The position numbers were made by a program, and so were the translations under genes. From an uncultured Sphingobacteriales bacterium (GTDB lineage Bacteria; Bacteroidota; Bacteroidia; Chitinophagales; Chitinophagaceae): a DNA stretch of 64,000 bases. Of this stretch, positions 6,930-16,200 are shown in pieces; within the stretch, counting starts at the first letter, position 1, and every line of letters starts with the position of its first letter. The notes under the pieces are model-generated. The model was not told where the DNA came from. It did no database searches and was given only the letters and a program-made list of their open reading frames with translations. The stretch lies in contig CALKHN010000112.1 of NCBI GenBank assembly GCA_937991535.1, forward strand, positions 1 to 64,000, written 5' to 3'.

Positions 6930-9704
6930 ATGAAAAACTTTTGTTCATTTATCATACTATTTTGTTTTTTTATATTGGTTTGCCCGGTGGTTCATGCCCA
7001 GCAAAGCAAGTGGCCCACTGTGAAAGGGGAGTTCAAAAACCTGGCGGCCAGCCGGTTTATCAACGAACTGGAAACACAAACCGGATATCATTTTTATTAT
7101 GACAGCACCGGACTGGACAGCGTAAAAGTGAATATAAGCATACAAGGAGCGCTCTTGCCTGAGGTGCTCGACAGTGTGTTTGTCCATACGAATTACAGGT
7201 ATGCCATCTACAACACAGCAGTTTTTATTACCCAAGGAACACCCATCTCTACGGCACTACCCGATGATTTTTTTGCCCGCGAAAATAAACGTGCAGATGT
7301 AGCGGCTGCACCGGGCGACATGTTAACTGAAACGGAAGAAGAAAAACCCCAAAGCGCATCCCTGGAGAATAAATTGTACGAAATAGGTATTAAAACCCAG
7401 GGCAAATTACAGGGTGTTGTTAAACTGGCCGGCTATGTCCGTGATATTACAACCGGTGAGCCGGTGCCCGGGACAGCGGTTTTTGTTGACAAATTAAAAA
7501 TTTCCGTGCTCAGCGACCAGTTTGGGTATTATTCTATTACCTTACCTAAAGGCCGGCATACACTGAATATACAAAGCCTCGGTAAAAAAGATACCTGGCG
7601 GCAGGTAATGCTTTATGGAGACGGCAACCTGAATATAGATATGCGCGATCATATCCTTTCGCTCAAAGCCGTTGTAATCTCCGCCAAAAAGGCGGCTAAT
7701 ATCAACAGCCTGCAAATGGGGCTTGAAAAAGTAGACATCAGGACAATTAAACAAATTCCGGTTGTATTTGGGGAAGCCGATATATTAAGAGTTGTACAAA
7801 CACTTCCGGGTGTAAAAACCGTTGGTGAAGCCAGCACCGGGTTCAATGTAAGAGGCGGATCTGCCGATCAAAACCTTATCCTGTTTAACGATGCCACCAT
7901 ATACAACCCCTCACATTTCTTTGGTTTTTTCTCGGCTTTTAATCCCGATGTGGTAAGCAGTGTGGAATTGTACAAAAGCAGTATTCCCGCTAAATATGGC
8001 GGACGGCTTTCATCGGTACTGGATGTAGCCAGCCGTGAAGGCAATAAGAAAAAGATAACCGGTTCGGCCGGCATAGGCCTTTTAACCAGCCGCATCAATA
8101 TTGAAGGACCGCTGCAAAAAGACAAAACCTCCTTTATTGTTGGAGCACGCACCACGTATGCCAACTGGCTGTTGCAGTTTTTACCCGATGAGTATAAGCA
8201 CAGCAAAGCTTCTTTTTACGATGTGAATTTGTTGCTGAGCCATAAAATAAACGACAAAAATGATCTGTACTTAACCGGCTACCTGAGCAACGACCGCTTT
8301 AACCTCAACAGCGATACCGTATATGGATACGGCAATAAAAATATTTCACTGAAGTGGAAGCATGTTTTCAACAACAAGCTGCAAAGCTTAGTAACAGCAG
8401 GGTACGATACTTACGGGTATAAAATATACAGCCAGGAAAACCCTGTAAACGCGTATACGATGAAGTTTGATATCAATCAAACCAATTTTAAACTGCATTT
8501 CAACTATTTCGTGAATTCCAAACACACGCTTGACTTTGGATTAAATTCCATTTACTACACGCTTCACCCCGGATCATTTGGGCCACGCAGTGAAAAGTCG
8601 CTGGTTACACCTCAAATGATCAGTGCCGAGCAGGCACTCGAAAGCGCTGTTTACCTGAATGAACGGTACAATATTACATCCGCGCTGTCGGTACAGGCCG
8701 GGATCCGCTTTTCATTGTATAATTATATGGGACCCAAAACCTTGTTTAAATACGCCGAAGGCTTACCCAGGGAATTAAGCAATATCACCGATACCATGTC
8801 TTACAATAAAGGCAAATTCATTAATAATTATAAGGGACCCGAATACAGGCTGTCGCTGCGATATGCTTTCACCGATAACTTCTCCGTGAAAGCCGGGTAC
8901 AATTCATTGCGGCAGTATATTCACATGCTTTCCAACACCACGGCCATGGCGCCAACCGACATCTGGAAGCTCAGTGATCCGAATATTAAACCACAGTATG
9001 GTGAACAGCTTTCGGTTGGATTTTATAAAAACTTCAAATCCAATACCATTGAAACTTCAGTTGAATTATATTATAAAAAGATAAAGGATTATTTAGATTA
9101 TAAAAGCGGGGCCGTGCTTGTACTGAATGATCACATCGAGACAGACGTATTTAACACTACCGGCAAAGCGTACGGCGTAGAGCTCATGATCAAAAAGCTA
9201 ACCGGCAAGCTGAACGGCTGGATCAGCTATACCTGGTCGCGTACCTTTCTCAAAATGGATGATCCCACTATAGGAGAAATTATTAATGGCGGCGCGTTTT
9301 ACCCCGCCAATTACGACAAACCCCATGAGCTCACATTGATAGGCAATTACCGGTTTTCGCACCGCTACAGCTTTTCACTTAATACTACGTACAGCACCGG
9401 CCGCCCCATTACCATACCCATAGGCAGGTATTACTACGAGGGAAGTATGCGAGCTTTGTATTCAGACAGGAATGCATACCGCATACCGGATTATTTTAGA
9501 ATAGATATATCGCTGAATATAGAAGGCAATCATAAGGTGAAACAAAAAACACACAATTCATGGACATTCGGCGTATACAATCTATTGGGCAGAAAGAACC
9601 CGTACTCGGTATATTTTGTTTCGGAAAATGGGGTGATCAACGGGTATAAATTGTCCATTTTCGGTGCGGCCATCATATACGCCAATTTTAATATCAGGTT
9701 TTAA
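6930..9704 (+). CDS. TonB-dependent outer-membrane receptor with STN domain
   Basis: 924 residues. The signal peptide ends at VVHAQQ. Residues 30-100 resemble the secretin/TonB short N-terminal (STN) domain, usually linked to signalling through anti-sigma factors. Residues 163-250 are a carboxypeptidase-regulatory-like domain (GYVRDITTGEPVPG). The plug follows (ILRVVQTLPGVKTVGEASTG, FNVRGGSADQNLILFND) and then a 22-strand-type beta-barrel ending in the outer-membrane signature NFNIRF. It transports a ligand across the outer membrane with energy from TonB; the ligand is unknown. No sigma or anti-sigma gene is adjacent, so a signalling role is open. The DUF4249 and MG2-like genes follow on the same strand. 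Confidence 0.92.
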   Translation: MKNFCSFIILFCFFILVCPVVHAQQSKWPTVKGEFKNLAASRFINELETQTGYHFYYDSTGLDSVKVNISIQGALLPEVLDSVFVHTNYRYAIYNTAVFITQGTPISTALPDDFFARENKRADVAAAPGDMLTETEEEKPQSASLENKLYEIGIKTQGKLQGVVKLAGYVRDITTGEPVPGTAVFVDKLKISVLSDQFGYYSITLPKGRHTLNIQSLGKKDTWRQVMLYGDGNLNIDMRDHILSLKAVVISAKKAANINSLQMGLEKVDIRTIKQIPVVFGEADILRVVQTLPGVKTVGEASTGFNVRGGSADQNLILFNDATIYNPSHFFGFFSAFNPDVVSSVELYKSSIPAKYGGRLSSVLDVASREGNKKKITGSAGIGLLTSRINIEGPLQKDKTSFIVGARTTYANWLLQFLPDEYKHSKASFYDVNLLLSHKINDKNDLYLTGYLSNDRFNLNSDTVYGYGNKNISLKWKHVFNNKLQSLVTAGYDTYGYKIYSQENPVNAYTMKFDINQTNFKLHFNYFVNSKHTLDFGLNSIYYTLHPGSFGPRSEKSLVTPQMISAEQALESAVYLNERYNITSALSVQAGIRFSLYNYMGPKTLFKYAEGLPRELSNITDTMSYNKGKFINNYKGPEYRLSLRYAFTDNFSVKAGYNSLRQYIHMLSNTTAMAPTDIWKLSDPNIKPQYGEQLSVGFYKNFKSNTIETSVELYYKKIKDYLDYKSGAVLVLNDHIETDVFNTTGKAYGVELMIKKLTGKLNGWISYTWSRTFLKMDDPTIGEIINGGAFYPANYDKPHELTLIGNYRFSHRYSFSLNTTYSTGRPITIPIGRYYYEGSMRALYSDRNAYRIPDYFRIDISLNIEGNHKVKQKTHNSWTFGVYNLLGRKNPYSVYFVSENGVINGYKLSIFGAAIIYANFNIRF

Positions 9705-9717
9705 TATTTTAGGGTAA

Positions 9718-10905
9718 ATGACCAATGAAAGTCAAAATATAAAAAGTGTGAACAGAAAGATGCGTTTATTAAAACAGTTTTGTTTTGCTGCAATGGTTGC
9801 ACTGGTGGTTATTGCAGTGCCGGGTTGCAAGGAAAAGTTTCCGTTTCCGCAAGCGGCAGTTGATAAAAATTACCTGGTAGTGGAAGGGTTCATCAATAGC
9901 GGAAATGACAGCACGCGTATAAAACTCAGCCGATCGGTTAAACCAGATGACAGTGTATTTATCAAACCTGAAAGAGCCGCCATCGTTTCCGTGGAAGGTG
10001 AGAACGGATCGAACTACCCGCTTTTCGAAACAGAAGCGGGGTTATACTGCGGAGCTCCGATTGCATTGAACCCTGCTGAAAAATACAGGCTTGCTATCCA
10101 AACAACAAATGGGAAATCATATTTTTCTGAATTTGTAGATGTAAAAACCACGCCGCCCATTGACAGCATCAACTGGATAAGAACCCCGGATGGCGTTCAG
10201 ATTTATGTGAATACACACGATCCCAATAATGATACCCGCTATTATGCCTGGCAGTTTACGGAAACATGGGAATTTCATTCCTACTATTCATCCTTGTGGG
10301 AATATATAGACGGCACAATGATTTACAGGAACAACCCCTCCAGCTTGTATACCTGCTGGCAATCTTCTTCATCAACCAGTATCTTCATAGGCTCTTCCGC
10401 AAAGCTTACAGACGATGTGATATACAGGGCTCCCCTCACGTTCATTCCAAATTTTTCATGGATGCTGAGTGTAAAATACAGCATCAATGTAAAACAGCGG
10501 GCACTCAGCAAAGGCGCTTTTGAATACCTGGAGAAAATGAAAAAGAATTCAGAGCAACTGGGCAGCATTTTCGATCCGCAACCTTCCACCAGTTCAGGCA
10601 ACATGTATTGTGCGGACGATCCCGGTGAAATAGTGATCGGCTATATGTATGCTAGTTCTATTGCTGAACAAAGAATATTTATCAGCCGCCTGCAGGTGCC
10701 GGACTGGCAATACCGGCTGTATTGTGAAGTATTTACTGTACCCAACAATAGAGACAGTTTGGATGCTGCTTTTTTAGGCGGTTACAACCTTGTAATGGAT
10801 GAAATACGTCAAAGAGGTGTATTGCTGGGGTATACAGGCTCTACGGGGTTGTGCATTGACTGCACCCGCAGGGGAACGAATGTAAAACCAGATTTCTGGA
10901 GATGA
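9718..10905 (+). CDS. DUF4249 family lipoprotein
   Basis: 395 residues, or 381 if translation starts at the ATG at 9760, which gives the more usual MRLLKQFCFAAMV start. The lipobox VPGC followed by KEKFPFP predicts an outer-membrane lipoprotein. The early motif KNYLVVEGFINSGNDSTRIKL is characteristic of DUF4249, a Bacteroidota family regularly encoded beside TonB receptors of the type found here. The biochemical role is unknown; a surface partner of the receptor is the usual inference. It starts 13 bp after the receptor stop, in the same operon. Confidence 0.85.
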   Translation: MTNESQNIKSVNRKMRLLKQFCFAAMVALVVIAVPGCKEKFPFPQAAVDKNYLVVEGFINSGNDSTRIKLSRSVKPDDSVFIKPERAAIVSVEGENGSNYPLFETEAGLYCGAPIALNPAEKYRLAIQTTNGKSYFSEFVDVKTTPPIDSINWIRTPDGVQIYVNTHDPNNDTRYYAWQFTETWEFHSYYSSLWEYIDGTMIYRNNPSSLYTCWQSSSSTSIFIGSSAKLTDDVIYRAPLTFIPNFSWMLSVKYSINVKQRALSKGAFEYLEKMKKNSEQLGSIFDPQPSTSSGNMYCADDPGEIVIGYMYASSIAEQRIFISRLQVPDWQYRLYCEVFTVPNNRDSLDAAFLGGYNLVMDEIRQRGVLLGYTGSTGLCIDCTRRGTNVKPDFWR

Positions 10906-10960
10906 TTATTGAAGCATACATACAATTTTAAAGAAGCGATAAACAGATACCAGCCGAAGC

Positions 10961-13360
10961 ATGAACAAATACAAAATCACTTTCTGTTGCTTTTTCATTT
11001 TCATATTGATGCAGTCGTATGCGCAAAACCCAGTATCAGACAGCCTGCAGCAGCAATTTTCCCGTTTTACGCAAAACACTTTCACCGAAAAAGTTTATTT
11101 GCATACAGACAGAAATTTTTACGTTGCCGGTGAAATCCTGTGGTTTAAAGCTTACGTAACAGATGGTTTATTGAACGTTTCTTCAGACTTGAGCAAGGTA
11201 GCCTATGCAGATGTTGTTGACGGGAACAATAAAACTTTTCTTCAAACCAAAATAGCAATAAAAACCGGGAATGGAAATGGATCCTTGTACCTGCCGGTAA
11301 ATATGCCATCGGGTACATACAAAATAAGGAGCTATACCAACTGGATGAAAAATGCTGATGCAGCATTTTACTTTGAAAAAGTTTTTACAGTAGTGAATGC
11401 GCAGTCATCTGCGGGGCTGGTTACCGGCAGTTCCACACCACAATATGATATTCAATTTTTTCCGGAAGGAGGCAACCTGGTAAAAAACGTGGAAAGCAGG
11501 GTTGCCTTTCGCATGACAGATAAAAATGGAAAAGGGATACAGGCATTCACGGGTATAGTGTTAAACGAAAACCGCGATACCGTTGCCATATTCCGTCCCT
11601 CACGGTTTGGCATCGGTTATTTTACTTTTACTCCACCGGATACACGCCTTTATAAAACTTACGTTACCACCGCTTCAGGTAGCACAATTGTAAAAGATTT
11701 ACCAGCCGCGTTGGAAGAAGGTTATGCCATGAAGCTTAGCAAGGCGGGCCGGGGCCAGGTGGAAGTAACGGTATATACACGCAACACAGGGAACACTGCA
11801 CCGGCAGTATACCTTTTTGTTCACACCAGGGGCTCGGTAAAAAAAGTTCAAACCAAACCGATACAAAATGGTAGTGCGCGTTTTGAAATTGCAGAAAGCT
11901 TGCTGGGAGATGGCATTTCACATTTTACAGTATTCAATAATCTGCAGCAACCGGTGTGCGAAAGATTATACTTCAAAAATACAGCGAACCCGCTGGTTAT
12001 TCATGCGAAAACGAATGAAGAGAAATATGCGGTGAGAAAAAAAGTAAGTATTGATGTAAACAGCCTTGATGCCCGCAATCAACCTGTTCCGGCAGTTATG
12101 TCGCTGGCCGTATACCGCCAGGATTCGCTTCAAACCAATGAAAAATCCGATATTTTCAGTTACCTGTGGCTAAGCTCCGACTTGAAAGGAACAGTTGAAT
12201 CTCCATCCTGGTACTTTAGTGGTGGCGATAGTACAGGAGAGGCAATAGATAACCTTATGCTTACGCATGGATGGCGAAGATTTTCGTGGACGGCTGTACA
12301 ACGCAATAGCCCGCCGTCCTATAAATTCCTTCCTGAATACACCGGACATATCATTACCGGAAAGATAACGGACTCGGCTACACGTAAACCGCTGCCTTCC
12401 GTAATCGTATATTTATCTGTACCCGGCGACCGTACGCAATTTTATGCTTCCAAATCTGATGCAAACGGGAATATCCGGTTTTACACAAGGGAAGTGTATG
12501 GACCGGGTGAGATTATTCTGCAGCCGGAAGGGTACTCCCTGAGCGGGTATAATATTGAGATCAATACTCCGTTCGGGGATCAGTTTTCGAAAAAGCCAGC
12601 AGCCGCTTTGCAACTTTCGGCTGAGCTCAAAAATGCAATAGAACAAAACAGCATTAATGCACAGGTGCAGCGAAAATTTTTTGCTGATCAGTTAAAAATA
12701 TACAATCTGCCCCAAACAGACAGCATTGCTTTTTACGGCAAACCTGATGAAAAATATTTACTCGATGATTACACGCGGTTTACTACAATGGAAGAGGTTT
12801 TGAGAGAATACGTTTCAGGTGCACTGGTAGGAAGAGCCAGGGGAAAGTTCCATTTAAATGTAATTGACCTGGTAAATAACCGGCTGTTTAAAGACAACCC
12901 CCTGGTTTTGTTAGATGGTGTTCCGGTGCCTGATATGGATCGCATCATGAGCTATGATCCGTTGAAAATAAGAAAACTGGAACTGGTAAAAAGAAGATAC
13001 TATTATGGCCCGCTGGTAGCGGACGGTATACTTAATTTCACTACATACAAAGGCAACATGCCCGAATTTGAAATGGATGACGGTGCCGTAATCCTTGACT
13101 ATGAAGGGATGCAATGGCAAAGAGAATTCTATTCGCCTCTATATGAAACCGAAGCGCAGGCAGCCAGCCGCCTGCCCGATTTCAGGAATCTTTTGTACTG
13201 GGCTCCTGATGTTATAACGGGTAAGGATGGACGAGCAGTGTTAACATTTTACACAGGCGACGTAAAAGGAAAATATATAGGTGTAATAGAAGGCATGGGC
13301 GCCGATGGCAAAGCAGGCAGCATTACTTTGGGTTTTGAAGTAACGGGCAATGATCAATAA
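10961..13360 (+). CDS. Secreted MG2-like protein with TonB-plug-like segment
   Basis: 799 residues with a signal peptide ending at QSYAQ. The N-terminal region (EKVYLHTDRNFYVAGEILWFKAYV) is the macroglobulin MG2-type fold common in Bacteroidota envelope proteins. Around 470-540 lies a carboxypeptidase-regulatory-like beta-sandwich (GKITDSATRKPLPSVIVYL). Around 645-700 the stretch VLLDGVPVPDMDRI, LVKRRYYYGP and ADGILNFTTYKG is built like a TonB receptor plug, yet no barrel follows. It lies 55 bp after the DUF4249 gene and ends the operon. It probably acts in the periplasm or at the outer membrane with the receptor of this operon. Function unknown. Confidence 0.8.
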   Translation: MNKYKITFCCFFIFILMQSYAQNPVSDSLQQQFSRFTQNTFTEKVYLHTDRNFYVAGEILWFKAYVTDGLLNVSSDLSKVAYADVVDGNNKTFLQTKIAIKTGNGNGSLYLPVNMPSGTYKIRSYTNWMKNADAAFYFEKVFTVVNAQSSAGLVTGSSTPQYDIQFFPEGGNLVKNVESRVAFRMTDKNGKGIQAFTGIVLNENRDTVAIFRPSRFGIGYFTFTPPDTRLYKTYVTTASGSTIVKDLPAALEEGYAMKLSKAGRGQVEVTVYTRNTGNTAPAVYLFVHTRGSVKKVQTKPIQNGSARFEIAESLLGDGISHFTVFNNLQQPVCERLYFKNTANPLVIHAKTNEEKYAVRKKVSIDVNSLDARNQPVPAVMSLAVYRQDSLQTNEKSDIFSYLWLSSDLKGTVESPSWYFSGGDSTGEAIDNLMLTHGWRRFSWTAVQRNSPPSYKFLPEYTGHIITGKITDSATRKPLPSVIVYLSVPGDRTQFYASKSDANGNIRFYTREVYGPGEIILQPEGYSLSGYNIEINTPFGDQFSKKPAAALQLSAELKNAIEQNSINAQVQRKFFADQLKIYNLPQTDSIAFYGKPDEKYLLDDYTRFTTMEEVLREYVSGALVGRARGKFHLNVIDLVNNRLFKDNPLVLLDGVPVPDMDRIMSYDPLKIRKLELVKRRYYYGPLVADGILNFTTYKGNMPEFEMDDGAVILDYEGMQWQREFYSPLYETEAQAASRLPDFRNLLYWAPDVITGKDGRAVLTFYTGDVKGKYIGVIEGMGADGKAGSITLGFEVTGNDQ

Positions 13361-13450
13361 AGACTCATGAACGGCCGGCACCCGACACAGGAAGGGTTAG
13401 ACCGCTGTATAAATGCATATCGGATTACGTTGAAAGCATACACATGCACC

Positions 13451-13492
13451 CCTGTACCCTGCAACCTGTAACCTTTCTTACACCTCACCCCT
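13451..13492. repeat. Heptamer array 4 (convergent junction)
   Basis: Six 7-mers: CCTGTAC, CCTGCAA, CCTGTAA, CCTTTCT, TACACCT, CACCCCT. It lies between two convergent genes and contains the eboF stop codon (13485-13487). The remainder of the 13361-13450 gap shows no gene. Confidence 0.65.
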
Positions 13493-14852
13493 CCCCCACG
13501 AGCTGCTTCCATATAACATCATACACATCGGTTGCCACCAGTTCTGTTTTTCCAACCGGCTGATCTGTGATCAGTACAGGATGAAAAGATGGATTCGTGA
13601 ACAGACTGCCATGGGAGCCTTGCACCAAAGTGGCATCCAGGGGAATCACATCCATTACATACCTTAATCCCGCTTTTTTGCGCAGCAGTTTATACCCTGC
13701 CCGTGCTTTCGATGTCATAAACAATTCCACCGGATCGTAACCCGGTTTTTTATGAATGTCAACTGCCCTGGCATAATCGGGCGCCACAGCATCGTTGAGC
13801 CAGAAATAATAGGTGAACCAGCTTTTGTCATCTGCCATTAATACAATATCACCTGCCCTTTCATGATCAATATGATATTCCTTTTGCGCCTCCCGATCCA
13901 GCACAAGCGCCACACCCGGTAAGCCGTTAACCATCTCTTTTACCTGTGCAGTTACCGAAGGGTCATTGATATAAATATGAGCAACCTGGTGATCCGCCAC
14001 GGCAAAGGCTTTGGATGCGCCTGCATCTAAAAGTTCAAGCCCGCGTTCCACCCGTATACCCAGCATTCCATTTTGGCGCAGTACACGGTTGATATGAATG
14101 GGCTCATTTGCCGGCGTTATACCATATTCGGACAAGAGAACGATCCTGGCTCCTTTTTTTTCGTAATAGTTAACCATGCCTTCCACCACCTTATCTATCT
14201 CCTGTAAGTGCGCACTTATTTTTGAAAGATCAGGCCCGTATTTTTGCAAACAATAATCCAAATGCGGCAGGTAAACCAGCGTAAGTGTGGGATCATATTT
14301 TTTGTCGGTAAAAACAGTGGCATCGGCAATCCATTGTGTAGACTGTATATTGGCGCCGGGTCCCCAGAACGTAAACAATGGAAACTGACCCAGTTCTTTT
14401 TGCAGTTCATCTCTTAACACCGCAGGGTGCGAATAGCAATCCGGCATTTTTCGTCCATCGGCCAAATAATTGGGGCGGGGCGTTACTGCATAATCCGCAC
14501 TGGAATACATATTATACCACCAGAACATTTTGGAAGTGGTAAACGACGGATCCATCTTTTTTGCCCTTTCCCATATTTTTTCGGCTTGCACCAATTTGTT
14601 GGATTGCTTCCAGAATTTTATTTCACAATCGGTACGGTCGTACCAGCCATTGCCCACAATACCATGTTCATTTGGCCACTTACCGGTGATATAAGTGGAT
14701 TGTACCGATGTGGTTACGGTAGGCAGCATGGGTGCAATCGTTTGTAAATGCTTATTACTGATATAGCGTTTTAAAAAGGGCGTATACTCTCCTATCAAAT
14801 TAGAAGACAAGCCCACAATATCTATTACAACGGTTTTATGCATGATGGACAA
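13485..14852 (-). CDS. eboF: EboF: nucleotide pyrophosphatase/phosphodiesterase family
   Basis: 455 residues of the alkaline phosphatase superfamily (type I phosphodiesterase/nucleotide pyrophosphatase). The first metal aspartate is in VVIDIVGL (residue 11) and the nucleophilic threonine in PTVTTSVQSTYITG (Thr47 by alignment with the family). Further metal ligands are in LPHLDYCLQ, ADHQVAHIY and GSHGS. No signal peptide is seen, so it should be cytoplasmic. It is the last gene of the eboABCDEF operon, separated from eboE by heptamer array 5. The ebo cluster has been linked to export of scytonemin precursors to the periplasm in Nostoc; its product in Bacteroidota is unknown. Confidence 0.85.
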   Translation of the reverse strand: MSIMHKTVVIDIVGLSSNLIGEYTPFLKRYISNKHLQTIAPMLPTVTTSVQSTYITGKWPNEHGIVGNGWYDRTDCEIKFWKQSNKLVQAEKIWERAKKMDPSFTTSKMFWWYNMYSSADYAVTPRPNYLADGRKMPDCYSHPAVLRDELQKELGQFPLFTFWGPGANIQSTQWIADATVFTDKKYDPTLTLVYLPHLDYCLQKYGPDLSKISAHLQEIDKVVEGMVNYYEKKGARIVLLSEYGITPANEPIHINRVLRQNGMLGIRVERGLELLDAGASKAFAVADHQVAHIYINDPSVTAQVKEMVNGLPGVALVLDREAQKEYHIDHERAGDIVLMADDKSWFTYYFWLNDAVAPDYARAVDIHKKPGYDPVELFMTSKARAGYKLLRKKAGLRYVMDVIPLDATLVQGSHGSLFTNPSFHPVLITDQPVGKTELVATDVYDVIWKQLVGEG

Positions 14853-14913
14853 TTTCAGCTTTGAGCGATCAGCTACGGCTATCAGCTAAAAACTACTAAT
14901 GATGTACCTGGCA

Positions 14914-14983
14914 CTTCCTCTCACTTCTCACTTCTCACTTCTCTCCTCTCTCCTCTCTCCTCTCACCTCTCACCTCTCACCCT
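14914..14983. repeat. Heptamer array 5 (blocks of identical units)
   Basis: Ten 7-mers in register: CTTCCTC, TCACTTC three times, TCTCCTC three times, TCACCTC twice, then TCACCCT. The block structure points to local duplication of single units. The array ends in the eboE stop codon (14983-14985). Just left of it, 14867-14893 holds a looser GATCAGC/TATCAGC repeat like the first half of array 1. Confidence 0.8.
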
Positions 14984-16191
14984 CACTTCTCCAGCAACCC
15001 CATCACCCATTGCATTTCTCTTACAATAGATTGCGTAAGCGGTAATCTTTTGTCATCCGGCAATACTTCCCAGGTATAGGTTTCTATTTCAAGGTGCGCA
15101 GTAAACGGCTGATGCCGGTGAACAGATAATACCTCTTCAATATCCTGCTGCGTGCACTTTAATACGCCGTATTCTTCGACAAACAACGGCACATGAAAAT
15201 GAGCCCGCCATTCCGTTACATCTGTATTATAAGCATCAGGCAGGGCATCGGGCATATCGGCATATCTTTTCAATTTACCATTTTGCTGCATGGCCACTAC
15301 CTGGTGCAGGTAAGTGGGTTCATTAAACCGGCCGAAGGCCTCAATTACAGGCGCTCTTTTTTCAAGTTCGGCAGGTAACGCCGCTTTCAGCGCGGCACTG
15401 ATCTGTATCTTACCCGTTTTAATACCCAGCTCCTGTATTTTTTTGATCATGGCCGCATGATCTTCGTAGCAAATAGCAAAATGACAAACATCATAGCAAA
15501 GCTGTATATGTTCCTTTATGTGAAAAGCAGCAATATCATCACTGCATCCAAAAAGCTTTGCTATATAAGGTATACCCAGTGGTAGTAAATATTGCGTATA
15601 CCAGTTTATAAATTCCTTTCCTTCTCCCAGTAACCCATCAGGCTCCGGTTCAATATCTATATGTATTGACTTGCCGGTAGACTGCTTTATCTGGATCAAC
15701 TGGTCAAGCGCCGCCAACAGATGAAGCGTTGATTTTTCAAAAACACCGGGCATTTGTTCAGTGGTATGCCAGAACCTGTATGATAAAGGAGATGTGGAAA
15801 TTCCGCCGTCCATGCCATCGGGCAACAGCACCGATAATATTTGAGCCAGCCTTACCGTATATGCTTCGCGTTCAGCGGTAGTCCAGTCGGGCGCATGCAC
15901 TTTATCTTTTACTACGGTATGGTGAAAACCACCGTAAGGAAATCCGTTCATGGTAAAAACATAGCAGTCATTATCGTGCAGCCACTGTTGAAAAATTTCA
16001 AGATGCTTTTCTTTGATCAGTTCGATGCTTGCTATGTTGGAAAGCCGGAGTCCTATGCCAAAAGGTTTATCCGGCGATACCTGTTTTTTAATAACCGGAA
16101 TATGTTCCTTCAGTTGTTTAAAGTGATCATCCCAGCTTTCACCGGCATGTATATTACTGCAATAGGTAAGATGTCCGTGTGCTGTTTGCAT
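14983..16191 (-). CDS. eboE: EboE: metabolite traffic protein, TIM-barrel
   Basis: 402 residues, the EboE family, a xylose-isomerase-like TIM barrel. It opens with GHLTYCSNIHAGESW, typical of the family, and carries barrel-strand motifs with acidic and histidine residues (IHIDIEPEPDGLLGE, LCYDVCHFAICYED, HLEIETYTWEVLP) that would bind a metal and a sugar- or polyol-like ligand. The start codon lies 9 bp after the eboD stop. No membrane segment is seen, so it should be cytoplasmic. The substrate is unknown. The stop lies in heptamer array 5. Confidence 0.87.
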   Translation of the reverse strand: MQTAHGHLTYCSNIHAGESWDDHFKQLKEHIPVIKKQVSPDKPFGIGLRLSNIASIELIKEKHLEIFQQWLHDNDCYVFTMNGFPYGGFHHTVVKDKVHAPDWTTAEREAYTVRLAQILSVLLPDGMDGGISTSPLSYRFWHTTEQMPGVFEKSTLHLLAALDQLIQIKQSTGKSIHIDIEPEPDGLLGEGKEFINWYTQYLLPLGIPYIAKLFGCSDDIAAFHIKEHIQLCYDVCHFAICYEDHAAMIKKIQELGIKTGKIQISAALKAALPAELEKRAPVIEAFGRFNEPTYLHQVVAMQQNGKLKRYADMPDALPDAYNTDVTEWRAHFHVPLFVEEYGVLKCTQQDIEEVLSVHRHQPFTAHLEIETYTWEVLPDDKRLPLTQSIVREMQWVMGLLEK

Positions 16192-16200
16192 GTTCTTTGT

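Noticed and set aside
14914..14983. CRISPR-like array
   Set aside because: Units are contiguous 7-mers without spacers, and no cas gene is in the window.
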